A DNA stretch of 34,485 nt. Origin: Spirogloea muscicola. Lineage: Eukaryota > Streptophyta > Zygnematophyceae > Spirogloeales > Spirogloeaceae. This document shows positions 23,531 to 31,971 of the stretch, in pieces (the first letter of the stretch is position 1; the number at the start of each line of letters is the position of its first letter). The notes beneath the pieces were generated by a model. The model was not told the origin of the DNA. It made no database searches and saw nothing but the letters and a program-made list of their open reading frames with translations. Position numbers and translations under genes: made by a program. The DNA lies in the NCBI GenBank assembly GCA_009602725.1, contig WELB01000036.1, positions 697,088-731,572 of the forward strand, in the 5' to 3' direction.

Positions 23531-23692
23531 CTGCTGGCACGAAGGTGCAGCACGCGGGCCATAGACCTCTGCAGCGAGACGGCCAGGCGCATACGGTACA
23601 CTTGCAGCGTCCCCCCATGGGTATCACTTGCACCTATCGGTCCTCTCAGACCTTCTCTATTCTTCTTCTCATCACTTCTCTTTCAGACCTTG

Positions 23693-23735
23693 TGCATTCC
23701 TTTTGGCCTGGCCTCTCACTTCGATTTGAAAGAGC
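23693..23735 (+). repeat. Diverged stem-loop repeat
   Basis: GTGCATTCCTTTTGGCCTGG followed by GAAAGAGCTCTTTCC. Only the flanks of the core are conserved; the second half of the stem is lost. Confidence 0.4.
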
Positions 23736-24190
23736 TCTTTCCTCTGGGCTGACGTCTCGCAGCCAGTGCCATATATCAACACAGCTATTCCTTTGTTTCA
23801 CTGGTGATGACGTTTTTGTGGCTGCAAGCTGACACTGACCTGCAGCTGCTTGGCCGCGGGTCAAAGTAAGACATGCTGCTGCTAAGGGTGTTCATGCAAC
23901 TTCCATTCGTTGGAGAGAACGCGCGCCGTGCGCATGAAATTGAAAGGGAGGCCAAGTCTAGCCTTACAAATGTCCTTTTAATTGGGTAATGAGCTGGCTA
24001 AGGGGGACCCTAAATAGCAACGAGTACATGCATATCTGACAAGCTATACGGAGGAGCCAAACCACCACCACGGAAGCCATTCGCCTGGGCTAATGCACGA
24101 CCAGCACGCAGGTGAATTGCAAGCGCCTGGGAGCGCTGCAGACTCGAAGATAGCCGCATTGTATAGCATGCAACGATGATTAAGGATTGG

Positions 24191-24456
24191 CCCTGTTGGG
24201 TTGGCTTTGCCAGCCCCTCCTCTCTATGGGCGAGCTCTTCTTCTTTGCAGCCCCGCCACCTTTTGCGGAACTCTTCCTTTGATTACTGAGCACCCATTCA
24301 TAATACAACACGCGTAGCTGTGCGTTGAGCATTTTTCGGCCCCTTTTCCAACCTTGTCCGTCATTGGGGCTGGCCGTTCACAGCCATTGCCCCCTTATAT
24401 CGCACTTGGGTTGGCTTCTCACAGCCATCTACCCCTTTGGAAGAGCTTCTCTTCCC
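24191..24456 (+). repeat. Three stem-loop repeat copies in a row
   Basis: 24191-24235 has GGGTTGGCTTTGCCAGCCCC and CTATGGGCGAGC. 24361-24397 has GGGGCTGGCCGTTCACAGCC. 24402-24456 has GGGTTGGCTTCTCACAGCC and TTTGGAAGAGCTTCT. The last two have the TCACAGCC variant also seen at 3597 and 29037. Confidence 0.65.
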
Positions 24457-26262
24457 ATTTGAGGCTTGCCTTGAGCGAACATCGCCGCAATGGGATGGGC
24501 TTCTTCTGTTCTTGGGGCTTTCTTGCAGGCACTTGTCAGTGCTTTCGGGCTGGCCCTCCTCAGCACCTCCATGTGCGCAGAAGCACCTGCTCTTCTGACT
24601 GGCCAATGAGGAGTCGGATACCATTCGAGCTGGGCTCGTGTGTGGGCAATATATGAGCTGGCAACTTCAGCTGCCGGCTTGGCGAGGTGGCCACTTAGAC
24701 CCAGGTTCTACTACGCACCACTGCAATGCAAGATCTAGGGCACGACCTTCAGAACGGTGACTTGCATTAACCTCCTGATGCGAGGATGCAAGTAAAGAGA
24801 CTTTCACACGAGCTGACAAGCCCTGAAGGACGCAGTCCTACAAGCTTATGGACCGTACAATTCTTTGAGCCTGTCATTGTGTTATACTATCTGTTGCTTC
24901 TCAGTGATGTATGAATTGCCATGATGTCACCTTACCATAGATTGAGCTATCGAGCTGCTGGAGACAGCCCCTTGCTACTACAACAACTAAACCCTTGCAC
25001 TTTCAAGCTTCCAAAAAAGGCTGTGACCACCATTGCCAACTCAAGTGGAATAGTTTGGCAGTGCAAAGCACAACGAAATAACTGAGGTTCCAAGTCCTCA
25101 ATGGATGTGCCCACACATAAAAGAAAGGTTTTAAGGCAATCGTCAAGGGCATCATCTTGAATAATGCTTATCATCACCTCTGTGCCAGAGCTGATCTTAG
25201 CCTACTCAAAGATGCAACTGTCTACCGAACAGAGATCTGTTTCTCGTTTATGATGTGGATTCTGCTCCAGCTCATCTGCCAAGCTCTTGAGACGGGACTC
25301 TCGCGCTGCTGGCATTGACGCTGCTCGCTATGGCAGGAGTCATTTATGCTTGAAGCACTTTTCTGCCACTATTCGGCGGTCCATGCTTCAGATTGAGCGT
25401 GGCTCTGAGCAGCCAGCTCGGGTGAAAGTACGTCATCGCAGGGTAATCACGGCCTTGGAGGCCATCGGGCAATGCGGACTTAGTCCTGTCAGGCTCCCTG
25501 CTCTATCAGCAACATGCATTACTGCTGCGGCTGGCACGCAGCAAAACGCACGCACGGTAACTGGTGCAGAGCGGGCTAGCAACCAACTCCAGTGCTGACA
25601 GCTAGTCCTCTGCTGTATCCAGCTTTTAGGCAGAGAGCGGGATCTCACCTTGCTTGTCCTACCTGCCCTGAATATTAGGGCCTATTGAGTCCGTCAAAGC
25701 AGCAGCCAATCTGGAGTTTCATCCTTCGTGCCTCTTCGTATGCCAATGCTTGCCCTCTTTATTGCAGCTGGCTGCTCCCCAGTCACTGCCTCTTGAGGCA
25801 GTCCTATCCTGTTGTTGCCGAGTCGAGGGTGTAGATAGTCGTTGCGCTGGCCCTCGTTTAGCACTCTGCCAATCTACGCACCTGTATTAGAGCTCAGCAG
25901 CTCCGACACGTGGGCAAGAGCCACCGTCGTGTGACAGCTAAGGGCATTGACGTCCTTCAAAGGTGCGCTTCCTCTGCTTTTATCGGCGACGCATGCCACT
26001 TGCTGTAACGCAAGCGGCGCCTCACCTATGTACGACAATGTCCACAATATTCTGGGGGCTACGGCCCGCAGCACATACGACAAGGTCAACCCGGCCCGTG
26101 TTGTGCCAGCCCCGTGTTGATGGGCCTGACGCAGGTGCTCATACGGCCACCTCGTATATGGCCTTGTAAAGGGCATGTACCTGTACCTTGTGTCGTGGAG
26201 CAGGTCGTGCGTAGCCGTGTGCTCTCCGAGCTGCGCATTTTTTGGAAGGATGTGTACGTCAG
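24457..26262. other. Gene-free stretch
   Basis: No supported gene. A minus-strand frame at 24947-25177 (IIQDDALDDCLKTFLLCVGT ... LEPQLFRCALHC) has protein-like composition but no recognised motif or extension. From about 25870 the sequence may belong to a retroelement LTR (see the primer-site candidate at 26771), but no matching second LTR is visible. Confidence 0.4.
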
Positions 26263-26396
26263 TTCGTCTTGACACGCTTGGCCTTTGAACTGCTTCACGT
26301 CGTCAAAGAGTGCAGGAGGAGACCGGCTGTTCGTCTTGACACGCTTGGCCTTTGAACTGCTTCACGTCGTCAAAGAGTGCAGGAGGAGACCGGCTG
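26263..26396 (+). repeat. Exact 67-bp tandem duplication
   Basis: Two adjacent units begin TTCGTCTTGACACGCTTGGC and end GGAGGAGACCGGCTG, at 26263-26329 and 26330-26396, with no difference seen. The period is not a multiple of three. Confidence 0.95.
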
Positions 26397-26770
26397 CGTG
26401 GCCGTGTGCAGAAGGGAGATCCATTGATGCGCGTAAACAAGGAATGCCCCAGCCAACCTGCGAGTGCAGTGGCCCTCCAGCCTCAGCCTTTGCCGCAGTC
26501 ACTGCTCACCAGAAGATACTGGGCCCCCAGGCTCCTGTGTAAAGAAGGCAGCCTCGAGGGCGACAGACTTGCCCCAACCTATTAGGCATCAAGCGCAGGG
26601 TCTCGTGAGTGAGCCCAGAGAACGCCGTCAATCAGCAGCCACCGCGTCCATGTTGTTAGTAGTAGGGTCCTTAGTCAGCAAAGTACAGAATACCGCAGAC
26701 AGCGGCGTGGCAACGTCGTTATTGAGGCGGCACGGCTAGCTTAAGGTGGAGCGAACACGTTTTTCAGCAG

Positions 26771-26782
26771 TGGTATAAGAGC
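26771..26782 (+). other. Possible LTR-retrotransposon primer-binding site
   Basis: TGGTATAAGAGC differs at one position from TGGTATCAGAGC, the initiator-Met-tRNA complement that follows the 5' LTR in many plant copia elements. A short Gly/Ser-rich frame follows (26857-27093). No integrase, protease or reverse transcriptase and no second LTR are seen. Confidence 0.3.
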
Positions 26783-27456
26783 CTCTTGGCAGCTGGCCTC
26801 GCCGCTACCTTTCCCCACGATAGACACCACCTGCTGCGCTGCTCGCTGGCGGACTCATGCGGCCGTTCTATCAGCAAGCAGACAGTGGCAGAAGCAGCAG
26901 CGGAGGTGGCATTGCGGCAGCTGCTGCCAGAGCCCCAAAACTCAAACCCCTTGTCTCGAGTCTGACAGCAAGCGGTCAAGCACAGCCGGCGAGCGGCCAC
27001 CTCACGCCCAGGCGGCGTCAGCACGTCGGCGGCATGCCACCGCCATGGCAGCCTTGGTTTTATGTCAAGAGGCCCTACTATGGTTCAGAATAAGGTCAAG
27101 CGACTGTCGGCTTCCGAGCCAGCTACAGGCTGCGCCTCGTTGCGGGGGCCACTTCGTTGGCGCCACGGCGCCAGGCGCCGGACATCGGACGGTCCTGAGT
27201 CGCGCGCGGTGCAGTCCGGATCGGGGCGATCGTAATCTTGATCAACGCGGGAAGGCGGGCCGTTGCGGCGCTTGCGTGGCGCTAGCGTGGCGCACGTGAG
27301 GGCGGCTTTTTGCGCGGGAAGCGAGACCGTTGTCGACCAAGCCAGTCGTACATTGCCACGTGGAGGCAGCGTGGTCCCCCCCCCGCACGCGAGATGGCGC
27401 GACCGCGTCGGTTTCTTAGCGCTTCCTCTGGCTTCCTCTGGCCCCCTTCTCGTTCT
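26783..27456. other. Unassigned stretch upstream of the family gene
   Basis: It holds the frame at 26857-27093 (MRPFYQQADSGRSSSGGG ... ending KRPYYGSE), which could be a gag-like start after the candidate primer site, and GC-rich sequence of no recognised kind (27100-27400). Confidence 0.35.
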
Positions 27457-27459
27457 TTG

Positions 27460-27510
27460 TTCATTCTTTTTTGGGCTGGCTTGTCCAGCCCCTATCCTCA
27501 ATGGGCGAGC
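27460..27510 (+). repeat. Dispersed stem-loop repeat
   Basis: GTTCATTCTTTTTTGGGCTG then GCTTGTCCAGCCCCTATCCT and CAATGGGCGAGC. This is one of the best-preserved copies and matches 21881-21940 closely. It lies about 375 bp upstream of the family gene start. Confidence 0.85.
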
Positions 27511-27885
27511 CCTTTCTTCGTCGGAGCCCAGCCCTCCCTCCCTCCCTCCTGCTGACACGGGGGTATTGAGGGCGCCCTGTCTGCCTAGCCTTTGGCTCCG
27601 TCATGAACACCTGTATGCATCTGGCTGGCATTTCACAGCCGATTCTTTCATATCAGCAGCCGCTTTCTTCCTCTCTCCTCCCCTACCGGTCGCCCCACCT
27701 CCTCTGATCCCCCTCCCGCCTCTGCTCGGGCCCACCGCACAGCCGCATCTCCATCCCCAGCGCCTGACCAGCCAGCGCCGCCGCCGTCGCCGACGCCGCC
27801 GCCGCCGCCTCTGCCGCCACCGCCGCAGCCGCCGCCGCCGTCGCCGTTGGTCGTGGGAGCCGCTCCTTTCGCAGCCCGCCCCGCC

Positions 27886-28943
27886 ATGGGCCGGTCCACG
27901 CTGGGCCTTCCTCCCACGCCCGCCGCTGCTCCGCTCGCGGGCCGCCAGGCCGGTGGCTGCGGCGGCGCCGCTCTGCAGCCGAGCCCGCCGGCGGGCAAGA
28001 GCAAGCGCAAGCGCAGGCGTTCGCCGCCGCGGGCCCTGGCCAAGGGGCGCAGCTGCGGCCGCTGCCGCTACTTTAAGAAATCCTGCAATACCGTGCATCC
28101 GGCCACTGGCGCTGAGACGCCTGGCTGCTGGCTGGCGAGTCTGTTTCCGGTGGAGAATAACAACGACGGAGAAGCCATCTTCCTAGACATCCACAGGGCC
28201 TTCGGGGCGAAGCAGCTAACAAAGATGCTTGCGCTCGGCCACTCCCACACCAACAAAATACAAATGGTCGACAGGTCTGAGACCGGCCGCCGCTGCAGCC
28301 CGCTGCATATGCTGCGTTCCGATCGCCGGCCTCTGCTGCCGCTGACTGTAGGCGAATACTCTCCCTCTGACGTGACACGCGCATCGCAACCTGCAGCCTT
28401 CTCGATGAGGCGAGGCTCCTGAAGGTGGAGCGCTTCAGTGGCATCATGACCGCCGTGGCGGCCGCCGAGCGTCGCCTCGCCGGTCTCACGGCCGAGAACC
28501 TGATGCTGCTGCAGCGCCTCGTGGAGGCGATCGGACCCGAGGCCGCCGCTGCCGCTGCTGTGGCGATGCCGGCAGCGGCGTCTCTCCAATCCGGGCAGGA
28601 GGCGGTTCTCGAGCCGTCATACCGCGGCGAGGATGCTAGCAAGCTAATTGAGGCGGCCCTCCCAGCCGGGCAGGGCGCCCTCCCCCTTGTTGTCAACTCG
28701 GATAATGTTGGCGTGGCGGTGCCGACAGTGGCGGCCCTCACAGGCGGACAGGAGGCATTTCCTTCGCTGTCATATGGCGAGGACGGCGTTGACCTCGCCG
28801 TCTTCGACTTTCCCCAACCGTCGCATTGTGGCGGGTGGGACTCACCTAAGAGTCCGCTCATAGCCGACTTCGACCACATCGACTTCGGTCTCCTTGAGGA
28901 GATGGAGGCCGTCATTCTTGGCAATGCCGCTCTTTGTAGGTAG
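27886..28943 (+). CDS. Unidentified family protein, possible transcription factor
   Basis: I do not recognise this family. Two exons (27886-28274 and 28397-28943; GT...AG, phase closes) give 311 residues. Residues 38-45 are a basic cluster (KSKRKRRR), followed by SCGRCRYFKKSC (Cys57, Cys60, Cys67), spaced like the first half of a fungal Zn2Cys6 finger but without its second half. Residues 70-125 (HPATGAETPGCWLASLFPVE ... DIHRAFGAKQLTKMLALGHS) form the block conserved between copies. Residues 131-175 (LLDEARLLKVERF ... RRLAGLTAENLMLLQRLVEA) look like an amphipathic helix or coiled coil. The C-terminus is acidic (DFDHIDFGLLEEMEAVI). Basic, Cys-rich, helical and acidic parts suggest a nuclear DNA-binding regulator; this is inference. 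Upstream, 27550-27670 is also shared with 30240-30360, so the repeated unit includes 5' flanking DNA. Confidence 0.5.
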
Positions 28944-29036
28944 TGACGAGCGGTAGGGTAGGAGGAGCGCTGAACATGTCCTCCTCAGACATGATTTGCT
29001 GTCAGGATAGGTCAACATTTGGTCCAGTTGTCCTCT

Positions 29037-29090
29037 GTCAATTCTTTTCGGGCTGGCTTTTCACAGCCCTTGCCCCCTTTGGGAGAGCCA
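29037..29090 (+). repeat. Dispersed stem-loop repeat, TCACAGCC variant
   Basis: GTCAATTCTTTTCGGGCTGG then CTTTTCACAGCCCTTGCCCC and TTTGGGAGAGCC, about 95 bp after the stop codon of the family gene. It could lie in that gene's 3' UTR. Confidence 0.75.
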
Positions 29091-29489
29091 CTCTCTCTTT
29101 ACCTACTCTTAACTCTCTCTCGAGCCTTCTGCTGATCGGACTTTGTCAATGATTAAGCTAATACCTGCCTCCAGCAACTAAATTGATCAAGCTTCCAGCA
29201 ACAAGAACCAGTTGTTACCTTGTGGTACACTTGCGAACAACAGCAAGCAAATAAGCAAGCTGGACATTTGGCAAATCAACATTCCTTCAGAGTCTGCTTG
29301 CTGTTGGCGTTACCGTCACTACAGCGCCATCCTTGCAACAACACTCGTCGCCCTTGAACACCGCCCAGTCTAGGCGTGCGTCCGTCCACTGCCGTCCTCG
29401 CCGCCGCCGCTGTGGCCGCTATCTCGGCTATGGCATTACTGTAGGGATACCTGGCCAGGTCAACGACAGCGAAGGCGCCATCCTGCGGC
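29091..29489. other. Spacer between family copies
   Basis: No gene is seen. AT-richer sequence with AGCAAC/AACAGC repeats (29165-29260) precedes the next decayed family copy. Confidence 0.4.
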
Positions 29490-29780
29490 TGAGCCGCCGC
29501 TGGGCAAGGAAAAGCGCAAGCGGAGCCTTTCACCCCATTGGGCCATGGCCAAGGGCACATCTGCGGCCGCTGCCATTACTATAAGAAGTCCTGCAACTCT
29601 GTACATTCAAGTGAATGGTGCTGGGACAGCAGCGGGCTGCCCGCTGGCGTGGGTACTCTTCCCTGTGGAGCTCAATTGCAAAGGCAAAGCCGCCGTCTTT
29701 ACAAACATCCACAAGGCCTTCGGGGCCAAACAGCTCAACAGGATGCGTCGCCGCTGCAAACTCGACTGCCACGCAGCGGA
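29490..29780 (+). pseudogene. Decayed family copy 2
   Basis: GCTGGGCAAGGAAAAGCGCA corresponds to the basic cluster, CTGCGGCCGCTGCCATTACT to the CGRCRY motif, and CATCCACAAGGCCTTCGGGG to the IHKAFG motif of the 27.9-kb copy. Frames are disrupted between these blocks and no complete ORF remains. Confidence 0.7.
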
Positions 29781-29794
29781 CTGCATGACGCCTA

Positions 29795-30080
29795 CCTGCA
29801 GCCAAGCCCGCCTCCAGGCAAGAGCAAGCACAAGCGAAGCCTTTGCCTGCAAGGGCCACGGCCAGAGGGCACAGCTGCGGCCACTGCCGATACTCCAGCA
29901 AGTCCTGCAGTACTGTACTTCCAGTGACTGGCGCTGAGACAGCGGGCTGCCTGCTGGCACCCTCTTCCAACTGGAGCACATGGCATAGCCACTGTTGAGG
30001 ACATACACAAAACCTTTTAGGCCAAACAGCTCAACTGAATGCTTAGCGCTCGTTGCCTTGCACAACGACCGCCTTCGCAA
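29795..30080 (+). pseudogene. Decayed family copy 3
   Basis: CAGGCAAGAGCAAGCACAAG matches the basic cluster of the 27.9-kb copy. GTGACTGGCGCTGAGACAGC matches the conserved TGAET block, and AGGCCAAACAGCTCAACTGA carries a stop where AKQLTK is expected. It is tandem to copy 2 and the most decayed. Confidence 0.7.
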
Positions 30081-30239
30081 GGTGGAAAAGCCAGAGATTG
30101 ACCGCCGCTGCAGCACGCTGTTTATCACCCGCCCACACTGCCACTGCTTGTAGCACCGCCGAGCCGGTCGCGCCCTTGCAGCAGCCTCTGGCTTGCGTAG
30201 CGGGGTTGCTCTTCCTCCCCTCAACTCATCTGACTTCCT

Positions 30240-30626
30240 ACTGCTGTCACGGGGGTACTAAGAGCGCCCTGTCTGCCTAGCCTGGTGACTCCGTCATGAA
30301 CACCTGCATGCATCTGGCTGGCATTCGCAGCCGCTCTGTTAATATTAGCAGCCGCTTTCTTGCGTACCTTAGATTCTTGCCTCCAACGCGGCACACCTCC
30401 TTCTAGGAACTGGCAGCCTTCTTAAAGAGGTACGGCATCTGAAGGTGGAGCCCTTCACTGGCAGCAATGGCAGCGTGCAATGGCAGCGGTTGAGGTCTCC
30501 ACCTTGACACGCCGCACCTCATCAAGAAGGCTGCAAGTTGCAGTGAGTCACGTTAGAGGCGGAAGTCTTGGCTACAAGTGGCGGCAGCGTGGGCCAGCGA
30601 TTGGAAAGCAGCAAACAGGCTGCAGC
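30240..30626. pseudogene. Rearranged family copy 4 (foldback junction)
   Basis: 30240-30360 repeats the 5' flank of the family gene (CATGAACACCTGCATGCATC, CTGGCTGGCATT). 30425-30460 matches the exon 2 start in sense (CATCTGAAGGTGGAGC). From about 30498 the sequence turns antisense (CTCCACCTTGACACG, then TCATCAAGAAGGCTGCAAGT) to 30626. The body of the gene is deleted between the two orientations. Its right end abuts the ETFA duplicate. Confidence 0.65.
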
Positions 30627-31353
30627 GTCACGAGCAGCAGTGGACGCGGGCTTCGTGCCTAATGACCTCCAGGTAGCCCACTAGCCCCTCAGTGCAGAGC
30701 CAAGCTTCGCAACCTTAGCACAAGGCGAAATCACGACAATCTGTTGGGGCGTCAGTGGGCCTCTGCATGCCTGCTGCAAAGGGTGTTGACTCCTGCAAGC
30801 CACAATTTGGCCACATGTATACAACAGAGGTGTCCTTGAAGCTATCCTGCTAATAGGATCTTAGCTATGCACGATGCGCGAGACTAGAGTCGGCCTGATA
30901 CTACCTCTGAGTCATCTGTTTTAAAAGCAGAGCTGGCCCACTCACGTAGCTAACGTTCCTACCAAGTGACCATTTGACAGGTAGGGCAGACGGGCAAGGT
31001 GATGGCCCCCGAGCTGTACATTGCTGTTGGAATGTCGGGAGCCATCCAGCACCTCGCAGGCATGAAGGACTCCAAGACAATTGTAGCAGTCAACAAGGAT
31101 CCCGCTGCTCCTATCTTCCAGGTGGGCACTGGATCATTATTGAATGCAGGTCTTTGGATGCAGGCAGAAGGCCTGCTTTCTGTTGGGCGCGACAGGCTCT
31201 TCTGTGTGTACCTATTGAGATGCCATTGCTCCAAGTCACGCGGTAAAGTAGTCCTCTTCTAATGCTGTTTTGCAGGTAGCCGATTATGTACTGGTGGAAG
31301 ACTAATTCAAGATTTTGCCGGAGCGGACAGCCAAGGTCCCTGGCAAAGCTTGA
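30625..31353 (+). pseudogene. ETFA pseudogene, last three exons with introns
   Basis: Copies of ETFA exon 6 (30625-30672, start missing), exon 7 (30981-31121, open, [20 protein letters not shown]) and exon 8 (31276-31353) are present with both introns, so this is a DNA-level duplicate, not a retrocopy. Exon 8 has TAA at 31303-31305 in place of the Leu codon of VGDLF. Exons 1-5, presequence and promoter are absent. The homology continues past the stop to about 31776. Confidence 0.9.
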
Positions 31354-31971
31354 CTGCTGACTCTTCTACTGCCATCACTTTCATCGTTCTTGAGACTACT
31401 AGTGTATATAGTCTTCAGATTCCGCGAGACACTCAAATATGACAACTTTCCCAGTTGCCACAACATTTTCTCAGGGTACAACAAATTGCGGTCAATGTGT
31501 GTTCCTGCATGGTTCTGCAGCGACTTTGCTGACAGTAGTTCCAACCTTTGACACTCTCCTTACATATTCGAGCCTGCTAAGTACCGGACAACTGCTGTTT
31601 TTACTGGAGCAAGGATATAAGTACTAACCTTGAACAAGCCAGCCAGGAAGCTAAAAACCCTCTTAACCAGCTACCATGCAAAGATGGAGTAGGCAGGTGC
31701 AAAAGGGCCTCTGAGAATCCAAAGCTGTTGGCCATGGACCCCTGGCTCTCTTGGTGCTCGCGAGTAGCTGGAGATGCTCATATCTCAGCAAACTCTGTGT
31801 CCTTGGGCTTCATATTCCCTCAGGAAGTTGCACGAGCAATCCTCCACAGAAGTATCTGCAGGCGTGTTGCTAGCAGCGACAATTTTGTGTTCCTCACTCG
31901 ACTGCACAGTGTACAGGTTCATGCAGATGCTGGGTTATGAAAGGATCACTAGAAGGTGTTACTATTGGATG
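31354..31971. other. ETFA downstream duplicate and PIF1 3' region
   Basis: 31354-31776 is the copy of the sequence that follows ETFA (19951-20350). The remaining 200 bp up to the PIF1 stop should hold the PIF1 3' UTR; no gene is seen. Confidence 0.6.

Noticed and set aside
26857-27093. Stand-alone Gly/Ser-rich gene
   Set aside because: Low-complexity 78-residue frame without motifs or splice partners; kept only as a possible retroelement fragment.
27263-28186. 307-residue frame with an Arg run overlapping the family gene
   Set aside because: It is a shadow produced by a CCG repeat (27780-27845); the phase-consistent two-exon model in another frame matches the other family copies.
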